A stretch of DNA of 64,000 nucleotides from Bradyrhizobium australiense (GTDB lineage: Bacteria > Pseudomonadota > Alphaproteobacteria > Rhizobiales > Xanthobacteraceae), in NCBI RefSeq assembly GCF_013114825.1, contig NZ_JAAVLX010000011.1, positions 186,001 to 250,000 of the forward strand. Direction: 5' to 3'. Below the pieces are notes generated by a model. The model was given only the letters and a program-made list of their open reading frames with translations, did not search any database and was not told where the DNA came from. A program made the position numbers and the translations under genes. Positions 1-8,505 of the stretch are shown in pieces; the stretch's first letter is position 1, and each line of letters starts with the position of its first letter.

Positions 1-1002
1 CCGAGCGCGTTGCAATTGACGCAGATCAGCTGAAAGGCGGGATGGATGGGCATTCGCGCACTCATTGTAAGACAAAGTCGCCAAATGGAGTACAATCCCA
101 TGGGATCCTGCTTGGAAACACCATTGTGTCGATGATGACGCACAAATACTACGCCGCCAACGATCGTCGCGAATTAACTTAACCGATCAACCTTACCGTG
201 AACTCCGCCTTGTATCCACGCGGTGCCTAATGCGTTGTGAAGCTGGCCCCATGGCTGAAGTGGCGAAGCGGCTCACCGCGGCGCTCCACATGCGGGTAGA
301 AATCCAGGCGGAGCTTCAATCGACTTAACAAAACCGCGCCGGCGGGAGCATGCCACAGATCTCTGCTGGGTGAGCAACCAACTCCGCTGGGGGCTTAGAT
401 TGAATCGGCTGGCCTCCCTTTTCGAACGTTTGTCTTCGATCAGATGACAATCAAGGGCACCTGATCACGAACACTCCACTTCCGAACGTATTCCCGTGCG
501 GGCTTAAACCTCGTTCGAAGCGGGGTCACGCAACAGCTCGTAGGCTGCATTGAAGGTATTGTCGATCTGCCATTCTGTAGCCTCTGCTGGCAGCGCGCGG
601 ACGATCTTGTGGTCCTCATTACACAGGTTGCACTGGCTTAGTACCCGTCAAAATGTCTCCTTCACCCGAGGGGCGGCAATCGACTAGCGCGGCATATTGT
701 ACCGCAAGAGAGCCCGTTCAGTAGCGAGCCACCTATGAATATCCCCATACTGCCGCTCCAGCAGCTACCAGGACGCAGCGAGGATTGTCGCAGAACTAAC
801 CGCCGCAACTGCAAACCCTAGTACCGTGGCTACCCTACCTCGTGATGGTCAAATCCCGCGAACATAGGAGCTATCCCACATCCGAAACCAACGTGCTCTT
901 TCGTGGAGTGTAGCAACAAAAAGACCGCACGCGGTAGTCGCCGTAAATCTGGAACAAAGCCGCTTGAGCTCCCGTTGTTAATTCAGCCAAAGGGAGCCTG
1001 AG
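1..1002. other. Gene-poor stretch with possible coding remnants
   Basis: I see no intact gene here. Two weak remnants can be read. At 251-328 (+) a 25-codon frame starts MAEVAKRLTAAL, which loosely resembles the helix-turn-helix start of IS3 OrfA proteins. At 504-647 (-) an open stretch of about 48 codons ends in EWQIDNTFNAAYELLRDPAS and has no start codon. Both look like decayed fragments next to the broken transposase at 1.7-2.2 kb, but neither is long enough to name with confidence. Confidence 0.3.
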
Positions 1003-1665
1003 ATGCGTTTTCCTCGTTCACTCATATTGGCCGCCTGTATCGCCTCACTCCCGTTCGGAACGGCCTGGGGCCAGGGTGCGGCCGCAGGTGGAAGTGCCGG
1101 CGCCACAGGTTCCGGCGCTGCCGGTGCAGGTGCGGCCGGGGCTGGCGGGGGACGTGGCGGAGTGGGCACATCGGCTGTTTCGGGCGGAGCAGCCGTCGGA
1201 GGCGGTGCCCCAGCCGGACCGGTCGGGGGCGGGACACCCGCTGGGGCGGTCGGTGGAGGAGCCCCGGCTAACAACCCTGCTACGAACAGCGCTGCCGCAC
1301 CTCCAGGACCAGGACCTAATCCAGGGTACAATCCGGCGATTGCAAACTCACCTGCGGCCAATCCGCCAACCACGGGTGGTGTGATCGGGGGCTTCACGGG
1401 GGTTGGCAATCCGCCCGGCACCAACAGCAATGATGTTTCCGGCCAAGCGGGCTCTCCACCGGTCACAGGCCAGACCCAGCCCTCGACCGCCCCAGCTGGA
1501 GTTCGCGGCGTGGCCGAGAGCCCGCCAGCTCCGGCTACCGGACTGGTGACGCCTGCAGCGGACGGAGTTTCCACGAAGGTCGTTCCCGCTAAGCCGTGCA
1601 GCACGGCCGCTCGCGAAACGGATGGTACAACGACTTGTGTGGGTATCCCGAGCAAACGGCGATAG
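1003..1665 (+). CDS. Secreted Ala/Gly/Pro-rich protein of unknown function
   Basis: A 220-residue protein. It begins with a Sec signal peptide (residues 1-23, MRFPRSLILAACIASLPFGT then WG-Q). A long low-complexity stretch of Gly, Ala, Pro and Asn follows to about residue 190, without tandem units of fixed length. The tail is more ordered and has two cysteines (CSTAARETDGTTTC), which could form a disulfide outside the cytoplasm. A GGAG sits 7 bases before the ATG. The antisense strand is also open because of the skewed composition and is a shadow. Function is unknown; a cell-surface or periplasmic role is inferred from the signal peptide only. Confidence 0.6.
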   Translation: MRFPRSLILAACIASLPFGTAWGQGAAAGGSAGATGSGAAGAGAAGAGGGRGGVGTSAVSGGAAVGGGAPAGPVGGGTPAGAVGGGAPANNPATNSAAAPPGPGPNPGYNPAIANSPAANPPTTGGVIGGFTGVGNPPGTNSNDVSGQAGSPPVTGQTQPSTAPAGVRGVAESPPAPATGLVTPAADGVSTKVVPAKPCSTAARETDGTTTCVGIPSKRR

Positions 1666-1689
1666 GCGGTGTGGCCCCACCGCGCAGGC

Positions 1690-2231
1690 GGCGCTGATGT
1701 CGGCGGACCGGGCTTCGAAGTCGCACGGCTGCGCCGGGAGAAGGAACGGCTCCGCATATCTGGCAGATCCATCAGGACAGCAGCCGGCGCTCTGGCAGTC
1801 CCCGGGTCCATGCTGCTCTGCGGCACAGAGAACTGGGCCCAGCCGTGACCGGATCGAGCGACTGATGCGCCGGCATGGCATTCGGGCGATCATGCCGTCG
1901 CCAGGTCGGGTCCGCAGCACCGACAGTCTGGTCGCGCGCGACTTCACCGCCGCAGTCCCGAACCGGGTTTGGCTTGCCGATATCACCTACATCCCGACGG
2001 CGGAGGGCAGGCTGCACCTGGCTGCGGTCATGGACCTCTTCAGCCGCAAGATCGTCGGTTGGGCGATGCGGGATCAGATGTTGGTCGAACTCGCCTCCTC
2101 CGCGCTGACCGTGGCAAGCCAACAGCAGCAACGGCCACAGGCCGGATTGATTCATCATTCCGATTGCGGCGTGCACTACGCCGCGCCTGTCTACCGTGCG
2201 GCCCTGCAGCCGCCGACCTCACCGCATCGAT
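1690..2231 (+). pseudogene. IS3-family transposase OrfB remnant
   Basis: A broken transposase. The best-preserved part lies at about 1855-2210 and reads LMRRHGIRAI, then VWLADITYIPT, MDLFSRKIVGW and HHSDCGVHYAA. This is the retroviral-integrase (rve) core of IS3 OrfB, with the first two acidic residues of the DDE triad (D of LADIT, D of HHSD). The third acidic region is missing because the frame ends near 2231. Upstream, pieces such as VARLRREKERLRI and SGSPRVHAALRHR fall in different frames, so at least two frameshifts separate the N-terminal half. It cannot encode an active transposase. No terminal inverted repeats were recognised. Confidence 0.75.
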
Positions 2232-2333
2232 GAGCCGCAAGGCAGACTGCCCAGTCCACATTCTCGGGGGAAGACCACCTGGCCAGCCGCACAAATGATA
2301 TCGCAGTAAGCGAGCTTATGGAGGCGAAAGCTC

Positions 2334-2603
2334 TCAGTAGCGTACTGAGATTGCGCTTGGCGCCTCTGTTCTCGCTTCGCATGTCGCAATAGGTCCATAA
2401 CGGTACAGGTGGCGGCGAAAGAATGGCTCCCAATTTGCGACGGGATAAATATAGGGTCCGACAGGGGAAGGCAGCACGGGTCCGCAAACAACAGCAATGG
2501 TGGCGTAGTCGCTGCGAACATGCCGAGCCTCGGCAGAATTAACCAGCGCTATACTAGTCGCGCAAAGCGCCGTTGCACACAAACTCAAACGAAGACTTCG
2601 CAT
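2334..2603 (-). CDS. Small secreted protein of unknown function
   Basis: An 89-residue protein with a clear N-terminal signal peptide (MRSLRLSLCATALCATSIAL, cleavage likely after VNSAEA). The mature part of about 60 residues is rich in Pro, Tyr and Arg and has two cysteines (VVCGP and ATCEA) that could pair in the periplasm. It stands alone between the transposase remnant and a non-coding stretch. I do not recognise a family. The signal peptide, rather than any homology, is the main reason to call it. Confidence 0.45.
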   Translation of the reverse strand: MRSLRLSLCATALCATSIALVNSAEARHVRSDYATIAVVCGPVLPSPVGPYIYPVANWEPFFRRHLYRYGPIATCEARTEAPSAISVRY

Positions 2604-3155
2604 TGTTTTCTCCTACTTCTTCGACACGCCGGTTCACGATAGCCGTATTGTTTTAGGTGCCGCAAGCCATGTATTGGTATCGGATCATGCTCGCTTGGCC
2701 GCCAAGCCGAAGGCTGCGACTGCCCAAGCCATCATCTTCCTAGATGAACGGAGTTGTTGACCCCTAAACATGGCTATCGGTGAGGCGAAAACGATTAGCT
2801 GAGCAGAACAGTATGAGGCAGTTCTCGGCGAATTGGTCTATTGCCGCTAATCGGCTGTGAAGCAGGCTTGGCAAGGAGACTTCGACCGGCCAGCTCGTGG
2901 CAAAGCACTTTTTTGAATTTTGCGCATCGGTGACCCCGCGGTTCTGGCCAGCGCGGCCAAGCTGCTCTGCGCCAGATGGATACCGCGACCGGAAACTATC
3001 GAAATGCATGCGGGAGGAAGACGAGCGTCGAAAGCGGCAAAAAGGAGAAGAAAAGAATACTGTCGAGCAAGCCCCGAAGGTTGCTTTCAGGGCGTGGCAT
3101 CCTCCATGTGTCTTGATATTGCCGGCAGGCGCCTGGTAAAACATCGTCAATCCCT
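2604..3155. other. Intergenic region, nothing recognised
   Basis: No convincing gene, RNA or repeat was seen. Short open frames exist on both strands (for example 2764-3150 on the minus strand), but they are Ser/Arg-rich, lack a ribosome site and show no recognisable motif. It probably contains the promoter of the epoxide hydrolase at 3156. Confidence 0.4.
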
Positions 3156-4310
3156 ATGGCCGCTGAAATCAAACCCTGTCGCATTTCCATCGCCGACGAT
3201 GTTCTCGACGATCTCAAACTGCGGCTGCGCAACACGCGCTGGCCGGAGGCCGAACTGGTCGACGACTGGAGCCAGGGCGCGCCGCTGAAGTGGATCAAGG
3301 ATATCTGCCGCTACTGGGCCGAAGAGTACGACTGGCGCCAGCGCGAAGCGCGGCTCAATCGCTTTGCGCAGTTCACCACCGAGATCGATGGACTCGACAT
3401 TCATTTTCTGCATCTCCGTTCGCCGCATCCGGACGCGATGCCGCTGATCGTCACGCATGGCTGGCCGGGCTCGGTCGTCGAGTTTCACAAGGTAATCGAG
3501 CCGTTGACCGATCCGGCCGCGCACGGCGGCAACGCTGCCGACGCGTTTCATGTCGTTTGCCCGTCGCTGCCGGGCTTCGGATTTTCAGAGAAGCCGAAAA
3601 CGACCGGCTGGGGCGTCGATCGCATTGCATCGAGCTGGGCGGTGCTGATGGATCGTCTCGGATACGCGCGATACGGCGCGCAGGGCGGCGATTGGGGATC
3701 GGCAATCACCACCGCGCTCGGCGCGCAAGACCCCGAACATTGTGCCGGCATCCACATCACGCTTGCAATGTCGATCCGCCCCAATGTGGAAGGCGAACCG
3801 ACGCCTGAGGAAGCGCGCGCGTTGAAGGGCATCCAGTATTACGCCGACTGGGACTCCGGCTATTCCAAGCAGCAGTCGACCCGACCGCAGACGCTTGGTT
3901 ACGCCTTGACGGATTCGCCGAGCGGGCAGGCGGCATGGATCCTGGAAAAATTCTGGGCGTGGACCGACTGCGACGGACACCCCGAAAACATCCTCGGCCG
4001 CGACGAACTGCTCGACAATGTCATGCTGTACTGGGTCACCGCCACGGCTGCTTCATCGGCGCGCTTGTACTGGGAAAGCTTTGGGCCGAAGCGCCGCATG
4101 GCTCACAAAGTAACGGTGCCGACCGGCGTTGCCGCCTTTCCCAAGGAGATCGTCACGCCGGTGCGAAAGTGGATGGAAGCGAGCTACACGAATATCCAGC
4201 ACTGGAGCGAAATGCCAAAGGGCGGTCACTTCGCGGCTTTCGAGCAGCCGGAGCTGTTCGTGCGGGAGGTGCGGGAGTTTTTCCGAACGTTGCGAAAGGC
4301 CTCGGCTTGA
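3156..4310 (+). CDS. Epoxide hydrolase, alpha/beta-hydrolase fold
   Basis: A 384-residue soluble enzyme expected to open epoxides to diols through a covalent ester. The N-terminal EHN-type region (about 1-110) wraps the fold. Residues 101-106 read HGWPGS, which forms the oxyanion hole. The nucleophile is D179 in GGDWG, and the general base is H358 in GGHFAAFE. Two tyrosines in the cap (for example IQYY) could polarise the epoxide. The length fits the microsomal/juvenile-hormone type of epoxide hydrolase. No strong ribosome site precedes the ATG. The gene stands alone, and the next gene converges on it. The natural substrate cannot be told from sequence. Confidence 0.88.
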   Translation: MAAEIKPCRISIADDVLDDLKLRLRNTRWPEAELVDDWSQGAPLKWIKDICRYWAEEYDWRQREARLNRFAQFTTEIDGLDIHFLHLRSPHPDAMPLIVTHGWPGSVVEFHKVIEPLTDPAAHGGNAADAFHVVCPSLPGFGFSEKPKTTGWGVDRIASSWAVLMDRLGYARYGAQGGDWGSAITTALGAQDPEHCAGIHITLAMSIRPNVEGEPTPEEARALKGIQYYADWDSGYSKQQSTRPQTLGYALTDSPSGQAAWILEKFWAWTDCDGHPENILGRDELLDNVMLYWVTATAASSARLYWESFGPKRRMAHKVTVPTGVAAFPKEIVTPVRKWMEASYTNIQHWSEMPKGGHFAAFEQPELFVREVREFFRTLRKASA

Positions 4311-4351
4311 TGAATTCTCCCGCATGCGGCGGTCTGAGTTCAAACGTGCCT

Positions 4352-5292
4352 TCAGAGATACCAGGCCAAGACGGCCTTGAGCAGCGTGTTGTCGATCACG
4401 GGAAGAACGACGATCTGGTTCATGCAGGCTGCGTGCGCCAATTGCGCCGCAATCGAATCATCGACCTTCAGATATTCGTTGATGGCAGGCATGCCCGTCG
4501 CCCAGCCGCCGCCGATGCTGCCTTCGCCCTTGCGTATCGTCTTCGACGCATAAAGCGAGGCCAGATCGGCATTCTTGCTGCAATCGCCGGACTGAAACAC
4601 CAGTTCCGTTCGCGAGTGATCCGGCACCCAGATCTCAAAACGTCTGGCGATCGGCGTTGCCTGCGCGGACAGGAAGGTCATGACCCAGGTCTGATTCGGC
4701 GGAGTCGTATAGGGAATGCCGACGCCGCAATTGATTCCGATTTCGCTCGCTTCCTCCCTACGGAGGAAACTTCTGGCGTTGTGCAGGTCCTTGACAATGA
4801 GCGGCATGCCCGCCTTCCAGGCACGGCCGGGCGAGCCGAACCCGCGTGGGAATTTTGTATGCCGTGAATTGAATTCGAACATGTCGGTGGTGCCGTATAT
4901 CCATCGACGAGGCCCATCTCGTAGGATTTCTCGGGATCGTTGTGCCAGAGCTCGATCGCGCCGACGTGCTTTTCGTCGGCGCCGCAAAACAGCACCATCA
5001 CGGCCATCAGGAATTCGCCGGCAAAAACCGGCAGCGCCACGCCGCAGGTCAATCCGGCTTCGATCGCCTCGTCCGTGCGCTTGAAATAGGAATTTGCAAA
5101 TTCGGTGAGGATGACCGGATGGCCGGAGGCCCAGGCTTTGCCGGGCAGCCCTTCGTCAAAGGCGAACAGCGCGTTCTCGCTGACAGCCTTGAACTCCGAA
5201 TACTCGTCGCTGCAAAGGCAGCCACCGAATTCCAGGCGCGAGCGGGTACGGTCGGGCACCCACAATTCAACGACGCGAATGAATCTCTTCAT
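4352..5292 (-). pseudogene. Triple GAF-like repeat protein, frameshifted
   Basis: Two overlapping frames join into one protein of about 313 residues if one base is restored near 4895-4905 (GLVDGY in one frame continues as YGTTDMFEF in the next). The joined product has three similar modules. Each has a V/I-E-L/I-W start (VELWVPD, IELWHND, FEIWVPD), a G-x-AW-x-xG-x-P-x-I core (PGKAWASGHPVI, PGRAWKAGMPLI, GGGWATGMPAI) and a G-(L/I)-x-CG-V-x-(L/I)-P strand in the first two. They resemble GAF sensor domains. No output domain is attached. The start at 5292 follows AGGTG. Either one base was lost in sequencing, or the product is cut after two-fifths of its length. Confidence 0.65.
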
Positions 5293-5406
5293 CGGCACGC
5301 ACCTGTCGCTACGCCGATATCAGCATCGGCGATTTAGCGACGATATGTGCGATCAAATTACAGGCAGGCTGCGCCAAAGTTGACGCGCGGGGCCAGCCGG
5401 CGAAGC

Positions 5407-6201
5407 CTAGTTCCGATAAGACGGATCGGTGCGATCCAGCTTGCGCAGCAGCGCCGGCCAGGCGAGGTCGCCGTTGCGGGAAGCGCGACCCGGCTTCGGC
5501 AGCATCCGCTCATAGGTGTCTTCGAGAATGTTCTGCGGCGGATAGATCAGCTTGGTATTGCAGGACAGCGCCATGACCTGCACCTGGCAGGCACGCTCAA
5601 GCCGGAACAATGCGTTGAACGCTGCCGGCACAGTACGACCGACGACGAGCAGGCCGTGGTTGCGCAGGATCATGGCTTTATTGTCGCCGAGGTCTCTCAC
5701 CAGCCGCTCGCGCTCATCGACATTGTCGGCGATGCCTTCGAAATCGTGATAGGCGATGTGGAGAAAGCGCATCGAGGTCTGCGCCAGCGGCAGCAATCCG
5801 CATTCCATCGCCGAGACGGCCATGCCCGCCGGTGTATGCGTATGCGCCACACAGTCGATATCGTGTTTGGCCATGTGGATGGCGCTGTGAATGACGAAGC
5901 CGGCGACGTTGACGTCATAGTCGGACGCGTTGAACAGCGTGTTGCCTTCGACATCGACCTTGATCAGGCTGGACGCGTCGATTTCCTCGTAGAGCATTCC
6001 GTACGGGTTGATCAGGAACTGGTCAGTTGTCCCCGGCACGCGGCAGGAGATGTGGTTGGCGATCATTTCGGTCATGCTATACATTGCCGTAAGACGGTAG
6101 CAGGCCGCGAGATCGACCCGTGCCTGCCATTCCTCCGCGCTCACCTGCTCGCGGACTGATTTGACGACCTTGACGGCGGGGGAGCTGACGGGAGGATTCA
6201 T
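5407..6201 (-). CDS. Class II aldolase/adducin family protein
   Basis: A 264-residue metal-dependent enzyme of the fuculose-1-phosphate aldolase fold. Zinc ligands are visible as H120 and H122 in AHTHTPAG and H182 in LRNHG. The conserved early segment SMTEMIANHISCRVPG and the phrase FLINPYGMLYEEI also match the family. The start is set at 6201, where GGAG lies 9 bases upstream; a longer frame to 6294 has no ribosome site. Members include sugar-phosphate aldolases and decarboxylases, and the substrate here is unknown. It is transcribed divergently from the GST-like gene at 6363. Confidence 0.85.
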   Translation of the reverse strand: MNPPVSSPAVKVVKSVREQVSAEEWQARVDLAACYRLTAMYSMTEMIANHISCRVPGTTDQFLINPYGMLYEEIDASSLIKVDVEGNTLFNASDYDVNVAGFVIHSAIHMAKHDIDCVAHTHTPAGMAVSAMECGLLPLAQTSMRFLHIAYHDFEGIADNVDERERLVRDLGDNKAMILRNHGLLVVGRTVPAAFNALFRLERACQVQVMALSCNTKLIYPPQNILEDTYERMLPKPGRASRNGDLAWPALLRKLDRTDPSYRN

Positions 6202-6362
6202 GGCGTTTCTCCGCGGAAAGGAATTATCAGGCCCGCTGACTCCGATCATTGGCCGGCAGGATAGCTGCATTTCGCTGTGCGGCAAGGCGAACACCGCAGG
6301 CGTTATTGCAGGTCTGGCGGGTGAAAATCGAATACGCTATGGCAGCAGATGAGGTGAGTGCC

Positions 6363-7373
6363 ATGACCGAAGGACGCTACCGGCTGATCGGCTCGACCGC
6401 GTCGCCCTACGCCATCAAACTGCGCGCGCTGCTGCGCTATCGCAGAATTCCGTTTGACTGGGTCATCATGACCAAAGCGCTCCGCAAGGCGACCGAGCAT
6501 TTGCGTCCTAACCTGATTCCGGTACTGCAATATCCTGATGGTACCTACCGCGGCGAGACCACGACGCTGGCTTATGACCTGGAGAGCCGTCACAAGGGCC
6601 GGTCCGTAATTCCCGGTGACCGAGCTGTCGCATTCGTGTGCGATCTCCTGGAAGACCTCGCCGACGAATGGACGGTGAAGTCGCTGTTTCTCTATCGCTG
6701 GTGGGATCCGGAAGATCAAGCCTATGTCTCGCGCTGGGCGGGCGAGGAGTGGTCGGTGTCGGAGGCCGAGGCCGGCAGTTCGGAGGAGATCGAGCAATTC
6801 CGGCAGCGGCAGATTTCGCGCATGGTCATTCTCGGCGCCACCGCGGAAAACAAGCCGCTCTTGGAAGAGAGCTACCTGCGGATATTGGCGGCGTTCGAGC
6901 CGCATGTCGGCATGACCAATTATCTGTTCGGCAGCAGGCCCTCGCTCGCCGACTTTGCCTGGTTCGGGCAGCTTAGCGAAATGGCGACGGACCCTACGCC
7001 GATGCGGATCATCCGCGCGAAGGCGCCATTCACCGATCACTGGGTACGGCGGTTGGACGATGCCTCCGGCGTGGAGGGGAAATGGTATCCGCGCGAACGG
7101 GCGCTCGGCGGCATGGCCGAGGCGTTACTGAAGATCGCCGGCGAGCTTTATCTGCCATTCCTGGTCGCTAACGCCGAGGCCTTCGCAAAAGGACTTGAAC
7201 GGCTGGAGATGAACGTTTGGGGCCTACCGTATGTGCTCGCGCCATTCAAATATCAGGTGAAGTGCCTGCAGCAGCTTCGCGACAAGTTCGCGGCGTTGGA
7301 TGAGCAAAACAGGACAGCGTTGCGGTCGCTGCTTGAACGCACCGGGTGTTGGCAGTACTTGGCCAGCGGCTAG
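6363..7373 (+). CDS. Glutathione S-transferase family protein, long form
   Basis: A 336-residue protein. The first 80 residues form a thioredoxin-like GST domain: RLIGSTASPYAIKLRALLRY has SPYA where glutaredoxins have CPYC, and NLIPVLQYPDG is the cis-Pro segment that binds glutathione. The helical C-terminal domain holds YLFGSRPSLADFAWFGQL, the usual N-capping box. It is about 100 residues longer than a typical GST. The start at 6363 follows GAGGTGA; upstream ATGs lack a good site. A glutathione conjugation or peroxidase role is expected from the family, but the substrate is unknown. Confidence 0.8.
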   Translation: MTEGRYRLIGSTASPYAIKLRALLRYRRIPFDWVIMTKALRKATEHLRPNLIPVLQYPDGTYRGETTTLAYDLESRHKGRSVIPGDRAVAFVCDLLEDLADEWTVKSLFLYRWWDPEDQAYVSRWAGEEWSVSEAEAGSSEEIEQFRQRQISRMVILGATAENKPLLEESYLRILAAFEPHVGMTNYLFGSRPSLADFAWFGQLSEMATDPTPMRIIRAKAPFTDHWVRRLDDASGVEGKWYPRERALGGMAEALLKIAGELYLPFLVANAEAFAKGLERLEMNVWGLPYVLAPFKYQVKCLQQLRDKFAALDEQNRTALRSLLERTGCWQYLASG

Positions 7374-7391
7374 GCACACAAGCAGTTGCGT

Positions 7392-8021
7392 TCATGTCCG
7401 ATGCCGACTGCCCAGCGCTGTCGCAATCGATTCCGGATTCTGGATGCGCTCGATCAGCATGTCGATGCGATCGCCGCCCCAGAATAATTCGCCGTTGAAG
7501 ACCATGGTCGGCACGCCGAACACCCCGAGCGCTTCCGCCTCGTCGATGATGCGGTCGTGTTCTGCCCGCGCGGGGCCGTGGACGTAGGCTTCGAATTCTT
7601 CTGACGACCCGCCGATCGACGCGATCACGCCGGAAATCTCCGACAGCTCGTCGATTTCAAGATCGTGGCTCCAGAACCGTCGGAACACCGTATCGTGATA
7701 GGGGCGGAACAGACCATGACGTTGGGCGAACAGCATGCCGGCGCTGGAATAGAACGCATCATAGATGCGCCGCGGCCCCTTCATGACGAGGCCTTGCGCG
7801 TTGGCATAGCGGCGCGCGTCCATATAGGCGTAGCGCACCTTGCGCCAGAAATGCGGCGTGCGCTCCTCTACCGTTCCCATGAACTCGGGAATGCGCAGCG
7901 TGTAGGGCAGCCATTCGAGTTCGACGCCGTAAATCTGCTCGAGCTCGAACAGGCGTTTGTTGGCGACGAACGCATAGGGGCTTTTGTAATCGGTGTAGAT
8001 TCTTACGCGCGGTCTATCCAT
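7392..8021 (-). CDS. DsbA-fold 2-hydroxychromene-2-carboxylate isomerase-like protein
   Basis: A 209-residue thioredoxin-fold protein of the HCCA isomerase/GST-kappa group. The N-terminal motif YTDYKSPYAF places S14 at the glutathione-activating position. GVFGVPTMVFNGELFWGGDR near the end holds the cis-Pro loop and the typical GxDR finish. Known relatives isomerise hydroxychromene carboxylate in naphthalene breakdown using glutathione. Here no other naphthalene genes are nearby, so another glutathione-dependent isomerisation is as likely. AGGA lies 7 bases before the ATG. It converges on the GST gene 18 bases away, suggesting a glutathione-linked pair. Confidence 0.8.
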   Translation of the reverse strand: MDRPRVRIYTDYKSPYAFVANKRLFELEQIYGVELEWLPYTLRIPEFMGTVEERTPHFWRKVRYAYMDARRYANAQGLVMKGPRRIYDAFYSSAGMLFAQRHGLFRPYHDTVFRRFWSHDLEIDELSEISGVIASIGGSSEEFEAYVHGPARAEHDRIIDEAEALGVFGVPTMVFNGELFWGGDRIDMLIERIQNPESIATALGSRHRT

Positions 8022-8505
8022 GGCTTGTCCTTTTCGATCGGATCAGTATCCGCGATCCGAACCGAGCATGGAACCACGTGACGCGGCTTTGACGTTCCAA
8101 AAACGAATGGGCCCCGGTGCATTTGAGCATCGCGGGGCCCTACATCTTCGTTATAGGCGAAGGATTTCTGGTAGACACCAGTATGGTCTCAGGATCCGGC
8201 GTGCGCGTGGCCTTTGCGCTCCAGTCCTGCGGATAGGTTCGAATTGTTGAAGGCGCAATGAGGCTGGCAGCTGCTTATGACCTCGACCGCGCCTGGACCT
8301 TGCGCTGAGCAAGGTCACCGGTCTGACCCGGTGGCGTCATGCTCCTCTCCAAGAGTTGGCCAACGGACGATATGTCCGCTTCCGCTGCGTGTCGTCTCGA
8401 TCATATAACCGGGGCGCCAATGCCTGCGAAATGGGGAGCCCATACTCCGCGACTCCGGCAGGTGCAGCATGCGAAATGCTGCGGCAGATGGAGCCAGGTG
8501 TCAAG
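8022..8505. other. Intergenic region with one perfect inverted repeat
   Basis: There is no supportable gene. Short frames on both strands are not protein-like. It lies downstream of the monooxygenase operon and upstream of the isomerase at 8021, so it should hold the isomerase promoter. The only structure seen is the GC-rich inverted repeat at 8109-8140. Confidence 0.4.
8109..8140. repeat. Inverted repeat, 8-bp perfect arms
   Basis: GGGCCCCG at 8109-8116 pairs with CGGGGCCC at 8133-8140 around a 16-base loop. No T run follows on either side, so it is not a standard terminator. It could act as a transcript-end or stabilising hairpin between two leftward genes. Confidence 0.4.

Noticed and set aside
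978..1826. 282-codon Pro/Ala-rich frame antisense to the secreted protein
   Set aside because: It is a composition shadow of a Gly/Ala-rich gene; there is no signal peptide or ribosome site, and it overlaps the real gene fully.
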